Below, piece after piece: positions 34,309-45,523 of a stretch of 64,000 bases of DNA. A program made the position numbers and the translations under genes. Every line of letters begins with the position of its first letter. Positions within the stretch are counted from its first letter, which is position 1. The notes beneath the pieces were generated by a model. It was not told the DNA's origin. It made no database searches and worked only from the letters and a program-made list of their open reading frames with translations. The DNA is from Sanderia malayensis (lineage: Eukaryota; Cnidaria; Scyphozoa; Semaeostomeae; Pelagiidae): contig RQOL01000797.1 in NCBI GenBank assembly GCA_013076295.1, forward strand, positions 1-64,000, in the 5' to 3' direction.

Positions 34309-34645
34309 GTAAGTTAATTATCATCAATAAACATTGGAAAGTTTTTCATCAACACTCCGAATGAAATTGAACTTTGACAATAATATTTCGATAACAATGA
34401 AAATTTGTTTAGTTGAGAATTCAATCTTTGTGAATACAATGAAATTAACAAAGTGCTGTCTTTTTAAGATTACAAAATATATTACAAAATTTATAGCAGT
34501 TAGAATAGGTAAAATAATTTGTTTTCATAAACGAAAAGATAGCATTGCTGTGTCGAGTGTTATGTTTTGATTATGATTAACATATTGATTGTACTAATGT
34601 TGCATTTCTTGTATCATTTGATTATTATTGATTTTTTATTTCCAG

Positions 34646-34846
34646 ATATAAGTTATCGTAATTTCGAATGCGCCTGGCAACCAGGTCGAAGCAATTCAAA
34701 TTAAACAGAAATTCGCAGATGAAATTGGTTGTCCCGTGTTTGTTAATATTGAGTTAGAGAAGTATTACCCTCGAGTTGTTGTCGTTTTATTGACTGATGG
34801 ATACGAAGAATCTCAACAATGTAAGGAGATGATGGATTATGCTAAG
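34646..34846 (+). pseudogene. Gene B exon: first half of second TIR-like unit, 5' indel
   Basis: Acceptor TATTTCCAG|, donor AAG|GTAAGG. It encodes VIVISNAPGNQVEAIQIKQK, then VVVVLLTDGYEESQQCKEMM, clear counterparts of 925-1130. The first 15 nt are shortened relative to gene A (201 nt against 206), which puts the good frame out of phase with the acceptor. Confidence 0.6.
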
Positions 34847-35002
34847 GTAAGGTTGCCTTGCCAGTTTCTTATTACTGTATGATTGTTTATAAAGTTCATT
34901 CCTGTCTATTGCTCTGATATGTTTAATCAGTCTGTTTGCTTTAGCATGTTGATATACTTTACTATGTTGTTTTCTTTTTGTATTTTTAGTCTTTCTATCC
35001 AG

Positions 35003-35150
35003 ATTATAGCAGTGAAGCTGGATAATGACTTCCAGCCCGGCGACGAATTGAATAAGATAGTAAGAGAGAGTACGTGTATATGCTGGACTGACGAAACAAA
35101 TTTCGACACGAACTTCGCAAAGGTGAAGGAAGAGATCAACGCTGAATTTG
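35003..35150 (+). CDS. Gene B exon: second half of second TIR-like unit
   Basis: Acceptor TTCTATCCAG|, donor G|GTAAGT, phase 0 in, 1 out. It encodes IIAVKLDNDFQPGDELNKIV, then ICWTDETNFDTNFAKVKEEI. The frame is intact and it is the closest paralogue of 1248-1425. Confidence 0.6.
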
Positions 35151-35784
35151 GTAAGTCTTTTGTTCTGTTATAGTTAATCTTATATTAAACATATATATCT
35201 CAATAGTTCGCTATTGTAGTATCAATGCAAATAAGCAATGTTACTAATCCAAGTATGGTACAATATCGAATAACAAATATTATCGTTTGACTTTTGTTGT
35301 GACTGGAGTAGGATAGATTTTAACAGTGACTTGAGACAAACAATTCTTCCAATTTTACTCTGGATTTTATTATATGAAACTCAAAAACTCTTTCTACTAA
35401 CACTTCTATTTACAAGGTATTTATAATCATATAAAGGTCATGACGACTATAAGCAAATAAATTTCTAGATATTTCGAGAAGAAAGATTAAGTCATGCTTG
35501 TGAAGTTAAAATTAAAGTAATGCAATTGATTATGCAGTGGACCATAATTTGATTTTACTTATTTATACAAAATAGACGCGCTATATTATCAATCGTATAA
35601 ATATTGGCAAGGGAATTTTCTAATTGACTTTTTTGAGTCCATAGAGATGAGATATATTATGAGATACATCACTTCAACAAATTCTTGACAATATTGACAT
35701 CATTTTTATTTATAACAATTTTGTTGTTTTCATATTGAAATGAGAAAGAAGCCAATTTTAACATTCGAATGTTTTCTTTTTTAG

Positions 35785-35867
35785 CACAACCGTGTGGATT
35801 TAAAATGACACAAATGAAATCAAAATATGAAGGATTTTGTAAATACGTAGGAAATGAACAGTATTAG
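35785..35867 (+). CDS. Gene B terminal exon
   Basis: Acceptor TTTTCTTTTTTAG|, phase 1 in. It encodes a 27-residue basic tail (QPCGFKMTQMKSKYEGFCKY) and ends with TAG at 35865-35867. Confidence 0.55.
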
Positions 35868-35891
35868 TGAACAGTTTTTATCTTATCATTA

Positions 35892-35897
35892 AATAAA
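35892..35897 (+). terminator. Polyadenylation signal AATAAA of gene B
   Basis: AATAAA 25 bp after the gene B stop codon. Confidence 0.6.
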
Positions 35898-36374
35898 GAC
35901 TCTTTAATGTTTTAACATTTTTTTTATAATCACCATCGTTGTACAATAAGCATAATTTTTTGCTTTGCTTCTGCGCTGCGGCTTGCTGACCTTGCGTAGG
36001 AGCATGAATTGGTTGTTGCTACTTTGGACTGCCCATAATGGATTGGTAATAGCTTCATACAGTGAGTATACAACTGAAATGAAAACATATTATAGGCTAT
36101 GCTATTGTTGTTGTATGCTGACTCACCGTGTTTGCAAGAAAGAGTAAAGACTCCGAGCAGTAGGAATGGATGACCTTTGTAATTTTACTGACAACCCGAT
36201 TTAGGTTCTTGCGTTTTTCTTTGGTCGACAGCATAAATTCTTCTTTCTCGTAATTTTGGTAGGTTTAGCCAGTGGTTTAATATTCTTTCCTTTTGGCCAG
36301 AAGGAGCTGCAAATTGTGAGTCAACCAAGGAGGCAATGTCTCACACAATATCAACCATCCGTTTTAAAACGATC

Positions 36375-36380
36375 TTTATT
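36375..36380 (-). terminator. Polyadenylation signal AATAAA of gene C
   Basis: TTTATT on the + strand (AATAAA on minus), about 70 bp beyond the gene C stop. Genes B and C converge with about 480 bp between the two signals; that gap shows nothing else. Confidence 0.5.
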
Positions 36381-36447
36381 GCATTGGAGGAGAACACGTT
36401 TTTAATTGCAAGGCTCAATGAAACAAGAATGGGAAATTTTAATTTTA

Positions 36448-39400
36448 CTAGTTGAATGGATCGTTGTATATTGGGTGGCCTTTTGATATTTTTTCAACCA
36501 GAGCAACAATATCATCAACTGGATGCACAAACCCAGAAATGGGAGAGAGTTCAACTAAGCCACGAAGCTTGACCATTCCGCTGGCGATCTAAAAACAGAA
36601 GCTTAAACTATACTTTTCTTGTTGGAATTTCTGTTATTAATTGTTGAAGCTCTGGCCTGCAGATGGTAAGATTTTCTATTGTTTTGAGGAGAAATATCAT
36701 CCTGGAGGCCTTTAATGGTTCTTATTGGTCTGCTTTGTAACTGGAATTTTTTGTAAACAGAGCAGCTATCAATTGAATTGAATTGACGGACCTTGTCGTC
36801 CAGCGGTCTTTAAACTCGTTGTAAATGAGATTGCCAAATATGGCCTGGAGATAACGCTTCCGGTACCCAGTATGCTTTGCTGAGCCAGTGGGAGTATAAA
36901 AACTCAGCCACGTGAAGTTTGAGGTCTTTGATCTTGGTTTGTGGAGAGGAAGAATATCGAGATGACTTGGAAGAAATGTCGAAGAAGAACAATGAAGAAA
37001 AACATGGAAGCTGATGCTATGTGACAAAAATGGCGGACATTTGTCGTTGAACTATGTTTTCCTTGTTTTTCAAGACTTCGGTGATTAGTAAATATGTCAA
37101 TTGGAAAAAAGCCGGCAAAGCTGATAGCTGTAACACCTTCCAAATGCCTGGAAAAATTATCCGAACTTTCTTCCTTCAGTCAGGTGAGCTTTTTGACCTT
37201 GTAGAATGCTTTAGAACTATCATTTCTCTTAAATTTGTCTATTTAGAGCTATTTATTAGTATTACTTGTAACTGTTTTGGCAGCAAAATATGATGACGTT
37301 ATTAAATCAATCTAAACTTATTTTTCGTTTTCAGGAATGTAAATGCAGCTTGAACACGTTCTAAATGATTGGAAAGACTATCTGAAGTTTCTTGACTCGG
37401 TGAGGTAAGTTTCTGGGACTATCATTTCTGTATTTTAAGCTATTTTCCTTTTTGATTGCTCTCTGGTCACAAAATTTAAGATTAGATGAGATCGCTTTGA
37501 ACTTATGAAAACTGCCGAAATTATTTGTATTTAAAACTCTAGGCGAATACCTAACAACGCATTAAGCGAATAACAGAAACAAAAGAATGCTGAAATAAAA
37601 GAAAAGCTGATGATTAAGAAGCTGGTGAAAATATCCGACGTTTCTTCTTCGTTTTCCGCCAAGCAATCTTTGAGTAGGCCAGTTTTCTTTCGAAACTACG
37701 CGACTTGCATTATTTATAAGATTTCTGTAATGTTAATTCTTTTTATTTCATTTTTCTCGGGATAATCATTAAGGAAGAATGTACAACCTGATGGTAGGAA
37801 ATGTTGAGGAGTTTAACGGGAAAAGAATAATTGAACGCTTTATAGGCTAAAGTAATTTCTTTGTCTCGTATCTCCATTTTGTTTGTATCTCAGGGAGTCC
37901 ATTGTCTACAAATAACCTATTAATCCAGAAAGTCCCAGAATAGCGAATTTGGATATAATAAATATTATAAGTCTCAAAAAGTGGGAGGAAGTGACAAACG
38001 ACAGCAACAACACATTTATAAATATTTTCAAACAAGTTTTATGTCTTCGTTCAATTTTAACATCGCCAGCATAATTGTTTTTATTGTAAATATAAAATTT
38101 ATTGTCCATTATACAATCTCTGTTTCTTTATTATCTTCTTTGGTATTCTTCCTGGCATTACTCACTTCGTTTTTAAATTTTGCGTCTTTTTCACGAAGTA
38201 AATCTACAAGTTAAAATAGATGCATTAGTTCATATTGTATTTCGATTCACAACAAATGTAGCATAAATCTGTATAAATTTTAAACCAGTAGTATGAAAAA
38301 GATCGAATCATTGAATCTACATTACTAAAGATATTTAAAAAAGATTATTCAATTGTTTAAATAAAGCTTCAATTGTTGTCTTACCTTACAAGATGGTCCT
38401 TCATCATTCTCACTTTCCTTTCATCACATTTCCAGATCGACGAGGTCTGAAATTAAAATAACATATGTTAATATATATCAAATTATGTCACTATTTGGCA
38501 TAATTTATGCTAATACATGTAACTATCATAATTTCAATGACTTAGAATGAACTATGCATTTTGAGAATTCAAACGAAAGTAGAATCAAATATTAATACAA
38601 TCCTATAAAATCAAACAACTCAAGTCAAAATAAACAACTCTTTGTCCTGACAGCTACATCTTGGTCGTTAACATCCTCGCAGAAAAAAGCTGCAAAGATT
38701 GTATTAAAAAAGAATAAACTTTCATACGGTAATTCCAAGATTTCCATCACAGAGGAACAATATATTTATTAATTCCTTACAACTGACGAACTCAAACTCA
38801 GTTAAATATGTTACATACGAAATTCAAATGGAACTTACCTCCAGTTAAAATATTTCAATCCTGCTTTCCCGGCAAATTGCATTCATGAAAGCTGAAAGCA
38901 AATTTAGATTCACATAATAAGTATCATATTTTGCAACCAGAAAGCAGTGAAAGTATTAAATAGCTCTAAATAGATACATTTAAGAGAAATGATAGTCCTA
39001 AAGGCTTACCTTACTAAATCAAGAAATTTCGTATAGTCTTTCCAGTCATCTAGAACGTTCTCAGCTATATCCAGAAAACGAAAAGCAAATTTAGATTACT
39101 TGATAAAATATCATATTTTGAAAGCACCTACAAGTAAAAATAGCTTTAATTAGATACATTTAAGAGAAATGATAGCCCTAAAGCATCCTACAAGGTCAAA
39201 AAGCTTACGTGAGGAAGAAAGTTCGGATAGTTTCTCCAGGCATTTGGGACGTGTCCAGCTATCAGCTTGCTGGCTTCTTTCCAATTGACATATTTACTAA
39301 TCATTGAAGTCTTGAAGGACAAGGAAAGCATAGTCCAACTACAAATGTCCGCCATATTTGTTACGTTGCATCAGCTTCCATGTTTTTCTTCGTTGTTCTT

Positions 39401-41532
39401 CTTCGACATTCCTTCCAAATCATCCAGATATTCTTCCTCTCCATAAACCAAGATCAAAGGCCTCAAACTTCACGTGGCTGAGCTTTTATACTCCCACTGG
39501 CTCAGCAAAGCATACTGGGTACAGGAAACGTTATCTCCAGACCATGTTTGGCAATCTAATTCATATATTCACAGGAAATACCAATCTTCTCGTGCGCCAC
39601 ATGAACCAATCAGAGCAAAGAAAGAACGTAGATACCGCTGGGCAATGGGTTCGATGTCGTTTTACATTGAACACATTCTAATACACGCATGCGTACCACC
39701 GGAACCCCCACATGTGCCCCGTCAATAAATTTAGAGGGTAGTTTTAGTAACAAGTAGAGTCAGACTTATTAACACTTTCTGTTGAGGGTGCCGAAACTTC
39801 CATTTGAGAAACTTAGGTTCTTGAAGAATACTTCTTTGAGACATTTCGGTCTTACTTTCAATTTCAACACAGTTTAAATTAAGTAAAAATAATTGTGAAA
39901 ACTTGTAAAAGCCAATTTGAAAATAAACCGGTTCCAATAAAATTTCGCCAAAGAACGGCGAAACCCTATCTTCCCCGGGGGAACCTATACCACGTGCCGA
40001 GCAGCCACTAACGCTCACCCTCTTTACTCATTTTACCAATGCAGATGTTAGAGCCAGAAAAATCGAAACAAAAATAACTTAAAATTCCCCCAGTGGCATT
40101 TTGCACAAGCAAGGGTCACCAACCCTCTTTGCTGTCACCTGGAGTCAAAGAGGGTTTCCGTGCACACTTTAAATGTGGGAACGTCAGAATGTAAAGTATA
40201 ATACGCATGCGCAATGGCATGAAACAATAATTGGAGATCAAATTTCAAAATTACGAGTGCACATTAAATGAATTTTCAAACTAGCAAATGATTTAGGAGA
40301 AATATTTTGAATTTAAAAAGAATTTACAACTGAATTAAACTAGTGTAAGAATGTTAAATGATGCAGCTGTGATGTAAAACCAATAATCATGACTAAAAAT
40401 AACTAGCAATTGATTAAAAAGATATGTTTTACTATTTTCTTAAATGATGAGATTTTGTTTATTTTGTTTGTCAAGTTCGTTTGCATCGATTTTTCACAAG
40501 CCTAGCTTATTGTTTACAATAAACAAAATAAAGTAATCTAAATCGATAAATACCTTAACATAAATAAAATAATGATAATGAATGATGATAGTGGATTCAT
40601 TTTACCTTCTTTTTTGAAGCTCCTTTGCTATCCCTGTTCTTCTTGTCATCTTTCAAATGGGACCTATAAACAAAATCATTCTTATAATATGCCAATTGCA
40701 GGTTATGGTTTCAATGGCTCCATTCAATCCCACATACTGTAAGAGCAGCCAACTACAGGCCGCCGGCCAACTCAGCCCTCCATCATTCCCTTGATCGCTA
40801 ATGAGTAGACAGAATTTCTGGGGGTAACGGTTTATACCAACTGGGTTCACAGTGATAAGACCTTATCATAGTTGAAGTGGCCATCCAGGATAAATATTCT
40901 TACTTACAACATATTACAATTCTGAGCATATCGTTTGTAATTATAGAAAAGTCAGTGCAAAGATTTACACTGGATAGCAACTTCAGACCTGTTATCAATG
41001 TGGCTTCAGCTGGTATAAACCCTTACGCCCAGAAATTCTGGGCACTCATTTACCGACCTCGGAAGGTTGGACAGCAGAGTTGGCTCACGGCCTGTAGTTC
41101 GTGGTTCCCATTATATACGGATTTGAACCAGTGAATGCAGGGTCTCTAAAGATCAAAGCTTAACTGCCAGGTTACACCACTGTATAATCTATGATAATTC
41201 ATGATAATCTATGATAATTCATGATAATCAATGAGGATTTACGAAGCTTTCCAAAAGGGCCTTAGAACTCAGATGAAAACAACAAGATGAAGAAAAAATT
41301 TCGTAAACTTGATATTAGTTCCACCAAAAGAGTTCCACCAAGATATTAGTCCTGATTATTGGTTTCACATCACAGCAACACTCATTTCAACAATGTTAAC
41401 ACTTAACAGCTAGTTTTATATTAGTTCCATCAAAAGAGTGCAGAAAGGAAATGGTTCAATACTCACCCGCTCTTTACGCTGGGTGGTCTCTGGTTCGAGT
41501 TCACTGCACCACCAACGGGTCGGACTTGAACG
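36448..41532 (-). CDS. Gene C: minus-strand gene of unknown function (three exons visible)
   Basis: Minus-strand exons 41532-41467, 40663-40606 and 36588-36448 each have clean acceptors and donors. Their phases agree exactly: 2 to 2, then 2 to 0, then 0 to stop. The encoded pieces are VQVRPVGGAVNSNQRPPSVK; a very basic segment (SHLKDDKKNRDSKGASKKK); and a terminal part with KLRGLVELSPISGFVHPVDD, ending HPIYNDPFN and TAG at 36450-36448. Upstream exons were not found. No family is recognised. The long second intron hosts the 36832-39563 inverted repeat. Confidence 0.55.
36671..39563. mobile_element. Long inverted repeat/foldback carrying exon-like sequences
   Basis: Arms 36832-37405 and 39000-39563 are inverted copies over nearly their whole length. 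The left terminus (from 36671) recurs alone at 21471-21660, so this is a repeat family. Exon-like segments bounded by splice signals occur in both arms: the minus-strand set in the right arm is open, while in the left arm the equivalent first exon meets TGA after six codons. Confidence 0.65.
38855..39355 (-). CDS. Small minus-strand spliced ORF inside the foldback (hypothetical)
   Basis: ATG at 39355 in AATATGGCGG. Exon 1 is 39355-39209 (49 codons, MADICSWTMLSLSFKTSM..., ending WRNYPNFLPH before GTAAGC). Exon 2 is 39059-39010 (NVLDDWKDYTKFLDLV). Exon 3 is 38891-38855, ending in TGA. Phases agree (0, then 2), giving about 77 residues. Exons 1 and 2 end with the same W-x2-Y-x2-F-L pattern, so the exons look like duplicated units. 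Further decayed exon-like pieces with AG|GTAAG donors lie at about 38394-38449. It may be a repeat-borne gene or chance. No family is recognised. Confidence 0.3.
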
Positions 41533-41930
41533 CTGCAAAACAAAAAACATATCACAATTAGAAAAAGAAGAGCAACAAAGAGGGAAGAAGATGAACAGAA
41601 AGAGCTGAAGGGAAAAAGAAAAAAATGAAAAACAAAACAACAAGATAATAAACAAAAATACAATCGGCGACTAATGTCACTGGGACATTTGTAAAATGGC
41701 AAAAACGAATATCAACCCGTAAACTTCCTTTTTTGGGAACTTCATTACCCCCCAAAAAACAAGGTTTTTTCAAGCAGACCCCTGGGAACATCGCACAAAA
41801 AGAATGTTGTTAATCCCAGATGTACAATAGGAGACAAAGTGTTTTTATAGCTAGCTTTTTTATATAGCTTTGTTATATAGCAGCTTTGTTATATAGCAGC
41901 TAGCTGCTAGCTATATACAAAAGCTAGCTG
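39564..41930. other. Gene C introns and flanks with minor repeats
   Basis: Apart from the two gene C exons, this contains an inverted repeat (about 40715-40845 against 41010-41137, sharing CAGAATTTCTGGGxGTAA) and a 15-bp tandem repeat near 41181-41230 (TCTATGATAATTCATGATAA). Nothing else is recognised. Confidence 0.5.
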
Positions 41931-41934
41931 TAAA

Positions 41935-42352
41935 CTAAGATAATGGATAGCTGTAAACTGAGCCAATAGATAGCTGCAAACTAAGATAATGGATAGCTGT
42001 AAACTGAGCCAATAGATTGCTGCAAACTAAGATAATGGATAGCTGTAAACTGAGGCAATAGATAGCTGCAAACTGAGGTAATGGATAGCTGCAAACTAAA
42101 ATAATGGATAGCTGCAAACTAAGATAATGGATAGCTGTAAACTGAGGTAATGGATAGCTGCAAACTGAGACAATAGATAGCTGCAAACTAAGATATAGAT
42201 AGCTGCAAACTAGGGCGATGGATAGCTGCAAACTGAGACAATAGATAGCTGCAAACTAAGGCGATGCAGAGCTGCAAACTGAGACAATCGATAGCGGCAA
42301 ACTAAGATATGGATAGCTGCAAACTAAGGCGATGGATAGCTGCAAACTGAGA
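41935..42352. repeat. Minisatellite, about 21-23 bp unit, roughly 19 copies
   Basis: Head-to-tail copies around GATAGCTGCAAACTAAGATA with alternating variants (AACTGAG / AACTAAG). It abuts the Copia LTR at 42354. AGCTAGCTGCTAGCTATATA-type sequence precedes it at 41850-41934. Confidence 0.9.
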
Positions 42353-42353
42353 C

Positions 42354-42504
42354 TGTTAATATAAGGTTGTTGTTGTTGTTGCGTAAGATAAGCAGACTGT
42401 AGGCCTACGCATAATATGGTAGCTAGCATAATAAGTGTATCAACGTACACAGCAAGGAACTGAACTCAATTGGTATTTACGATATATACTGTAAGCAACT
42501 CACA
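42354..42504 (+). repeat. Copia 5' LTR
   Basis: 151 bp, TG...CA ends. It is followed by ATGGTAGCATG, a primer-site-like TGG start whose first eight bases match the 3' end expected of an initiator tRNA-Met. Confidence 0.75.
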
Positions 42505-42866
42505 ATGGTAGCATGTGTTCAGTGAGTGACACCTCTGACGAGCCTGGTATTTAAGCAATTATTGGGAACAGACTCTGCTGTCGATTTGGTTTTGTTGGCG
42601 AACCCACCACTCAACGGAGACGTGGCACAGTTGGGACTGCGCGGAGCACACTGGGAGTATACACACCTCAATTTTTTGCGTTAGTTGTTGCATGCATTGT
42701 TTTATTTGAGTTAAAGACCTAATTGCGTGATGTCGTCGTTGAACAACCGCCTACATTTGATCCAAGTAGGGGTGACTGTTATGCAGATTGGAAGTCTGAT
42801 GTGGAAATTTGGGGAGTCTACACAAAAGATGAGAGAGTAGACGAGGTCCTGCAGTGTATTTGAGTC

Positions 42867-43650
42867 TTGTTGGAGATGCCAGGGGAGGCTGTTAGGTCTC
42901 TCAAAGTAGCTGATTTGGCACAAGATGATGGTCTGGACATTTTGTTGGCAGAACTGGATAAAGTATATCTTAAAGAAGAAACCACAAGAGCATTCTGTGC
43001 AGTAAAGGCATTTGTTGAATTTAGAAGAGAAAGCGGAATGAATTTTACCAAGTTTCTAGTAGAATTCAACAACAGATACCGAGAGCTTAAAAAATACAAG
43101 TTGGATCTCAATGATGGTTTGTGTGGATACTTCTTACTGGCATCAGCTAACTTGTCTGCAGATCACGAAAGGCTAGTAAGAGCAACTGCCAAATTGTCTT
43201 TTGAGGATGACAAACTACAGAAGGTGTTTTTGGTGAATTTGGAGATGAGGAAGATAGTGATGCTACTGGTGTCTTGCCTGTCAACGATGAAAGTTGCTTG
43301 TATACAACATCATTTATAAAGGAAAAGGCCAACATGGGCTACGTAGAGGATACAGAGTGGTAGAGGATCATTCCAGGCTGGAAAAAGGAAGAGGAAAAAC
43401 AGGCAACCAGCCTAAGAAGACAAATCCAGCAGACAAAGACGGAAACCTAATGAGATGTCACGAGTGTGAAAGCATCAAACACTTTGTTTCTGACTGCCCA
43501 CATAGACAGGTTGAAAGTGCCAATATGACCGTCCATCTTACCCTGGTGGCAGGGACAGCCAGTGACGGACAAGAACAGCTCCTATTGAATACTCTGGGAA
43601 AGGGTATTTTGGATACTGCCTGTACAAAGTCTGTAGCAGGAGAAGTGTGA
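42867..43650 (+). pseudogene. Copia gag and protease remnant
   Basis: The first frame (42867-43319) is a UBN2/Copia-type gag (KAFVEFRRESGMNFTKFLVE, then a helix). The next frame (43294-43650) has a zinc knuckle C-x2-C-x4-H-x4-C (CHECESIKHFVSDC, near 43456-43497) with Lys in place of the usual Gly before His. A protease-like GILDTACTKSVAGE follows near 43605. Frame changes separate the parts. Confidence 0.7.
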
Positions 43651-44039
43651 CGAAAGGAATTTTTGGATACAATGGGAGACAAAGATAGAAGATGCTGAAC
43701 AGAGTAAAGAAAAGTTGGTCACTATTTAAACTTTGGTGATGGAAAGGAGAGTAAAAGCAATCACGAGTTGACCATTCCAATGTTTTGTTGGGGAAAGATG
43801 ATCAAGATTGATGTTGATGTCGTGGACAATGATATTCCACTGTTAATTGGTAGACCAACAATGACAGAAGCTGGGAATGGTTGTTGATACAAAGAATCAC
43901 CAGGTTACTATAAATGGAAAACACAAGGATTGGAGTTCAATGCAGCAGGACACTATGTTTGTTTCAGTGAGTCAATGGACCAATCAAGCTGCAATGTGGT
44001 ATTAAATCAACAGGGTCTTTTTGGGACCACCAAACACGA

Positions 44040-44850
44040 GAAGAGGAACAAGCAGTAAAGCTTCATAGACAGTTTGCGCATGCTTCGAAGGAGCGTGTGA
44101 TCCGGTTACTGAAGGATGGGGGATGATTGACCAGGAGTTCCTAGTTGAAGTGGAGAAGGTATGTGTGAGTGCCAATTCTGTCAGAAATACGAGGTGCCAA
44201 ACCTAAACCAGTTTGGTTTTCCAAGGCAAGTGAATTCAATGGCTGTGTTTCCATGGACTTGAAGGAAGTGAACAAAGGAAAGTTGTGGATCTTACATTTG
44301 GTGGATGAAGCTACTCGATACACAGCGGCTGCAGTGATAGACACCAAGAGAACAGAAGTTGTTGTGGAAAAGATATTTAAGATTTGGCTCGCTTACTTTG
44401 GAACACCGAAAAAAATGCACAGTGATAATGGAGGGGAATTTTCGAGTCATGTGATGAGAGAGATGCATGAAAAGTTGATATTGAGACAAGTACTACGCCT
44501 GGAGAGGCACCTTACAGCAATGGAATGGTCGAACGAAATAATGCGTTGTTGTATGAAACCACTATGAAGACCAAGGAAGATGCTAAATGTAGCCTAGAAA
44601 CGGCGTTAGCATGGGCTGTTTCGGCAAAGAATTCCCTTCAGAATTGTTTCGGATACTCACCAAATCAGTTGGTTCTTTCAAGGAACATAACTTTGCCTTC
44701 AGTGACACCAGTAAGCTTCCAGCTCTTGATTCCAGGATTAATAGTGATGTGGTTAGGGAGAATCTGAATGCAATGCACAAGGCTAGAGAGAGTTACATCA
44801 AAGCAGAATCGTCAGAGAAGATAATGAGAGCTTTGAAAAGAATGTGAGAA
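44040..44850 (+). pseudogene. Copia integrase remnant
   Basis: It begins with a GAG-pre-integrase-like KLHRQFAHASKERVIRLLKD (near 44070). Then come the integrase core strand LWILHLVDEATRYTAAAVI and MHSDNGGEFSSHV (second Asp), with the Glu-containing helix (MVERNN) in another frame near 44525. Several frame breaks. Confidence 0.7.
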
Positions 44851-45523
44851 CCTATTCAGAAGTTGAGTATACCCTGGTGAGAAAGTGTATTACAAACGGA
44901 AGTCAAAGAAAGGATGGTCAGGACCAGGAAAAGTACTGGGAAAGGAAAACAATTTTGTGCTAAGTAAGACATGGTGGGGCCTTTTACAGATGTCATCCAT
45001 GCCAGTTGTTGAAAGAAAATCCCTGATGTTCGAGATGGTGAAAAGGCAAACAGATTCGAAAGGCAACAGGACACAGAGGAACAAGGGACAAGCAGGTTCG
45101 TGGATTGAAGATGATTCGATAGTGATGATGAAGTTGCAGAGGCACCAGATTCAACAGAAGCAGCAGCAACTGATGAAAGAGCAAGAGGTTCTTGGAGATC
45201 CAGTAGAAGAGGCAACAGGACAACAAGAAAATATGGAGGTACAAGCTCTTACAGAACAAGTTACAGAGCCTGAAAGACGAGAAAATGGGGTTCAAGGACA
45301 AGTAGAGAAAAGAGCTGAAGGACAGAAAATGACAGATAATGAAAAAAATGGAAGACCAACTGCAGGATAGATGAGAGTGAGCAAGGGGTTAGTTCACAAC
45401 ATTTAAAGTGTCAGACGAAGAATACAAAGGAAGGAGAGCGCAGCTCCAGAAGAATAAGAAAAAACCAAGGAACAATACATTGATTCAATATTCCTTGAAC
45501 AACAAAAGATATACAAAGCACGC

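Larger units (their letters stand above)
22040..35897 (+). pseudogene. Gene B: RHIM-like / NACHT / TIR-like x2 NLR-type gene with frame breaks
   Basis: Candidate exons are: a leader ending at about 22147 (GAG|GTAAGT), then 23638-23703, 24761-24844, 25957-26028, 30263-32354, 33549-33575, 33815-34023, 34148-34308, 34646-34846, 35003-35150 and 35785-35867. AATAAA lies at 35892-35897, 25 bp after the TAG. The short N-terminal exons are all phase 1. The likely start is ATG 23643 in ACCATGG. The NACHT exon carries Walker A, Walker B and the SGRP segment but shifts frame three times. The first TIR-like unit has a stop and an indel. The NACHT exon ends in phase 0 while the following 27-nt exon fits phase 1, so an exon is missing or a lesion lies here. 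Known NLRs use NACHT for ATP-driven oligomerisation. A cytosolic sensor role is inferred. Confidence 0.65.

Noticed and set aside
41935..42352. CRISPR-like array
   Set aside because: Units are contiguous, with no unique spacers, and the genome is eukaryotic.
41935..42450. Two minus-strand ORFs with LQLSI-like repeats
   Set aside because: They are translations of the 21-23 bp minisatellite, whose unit happens to lack stops.
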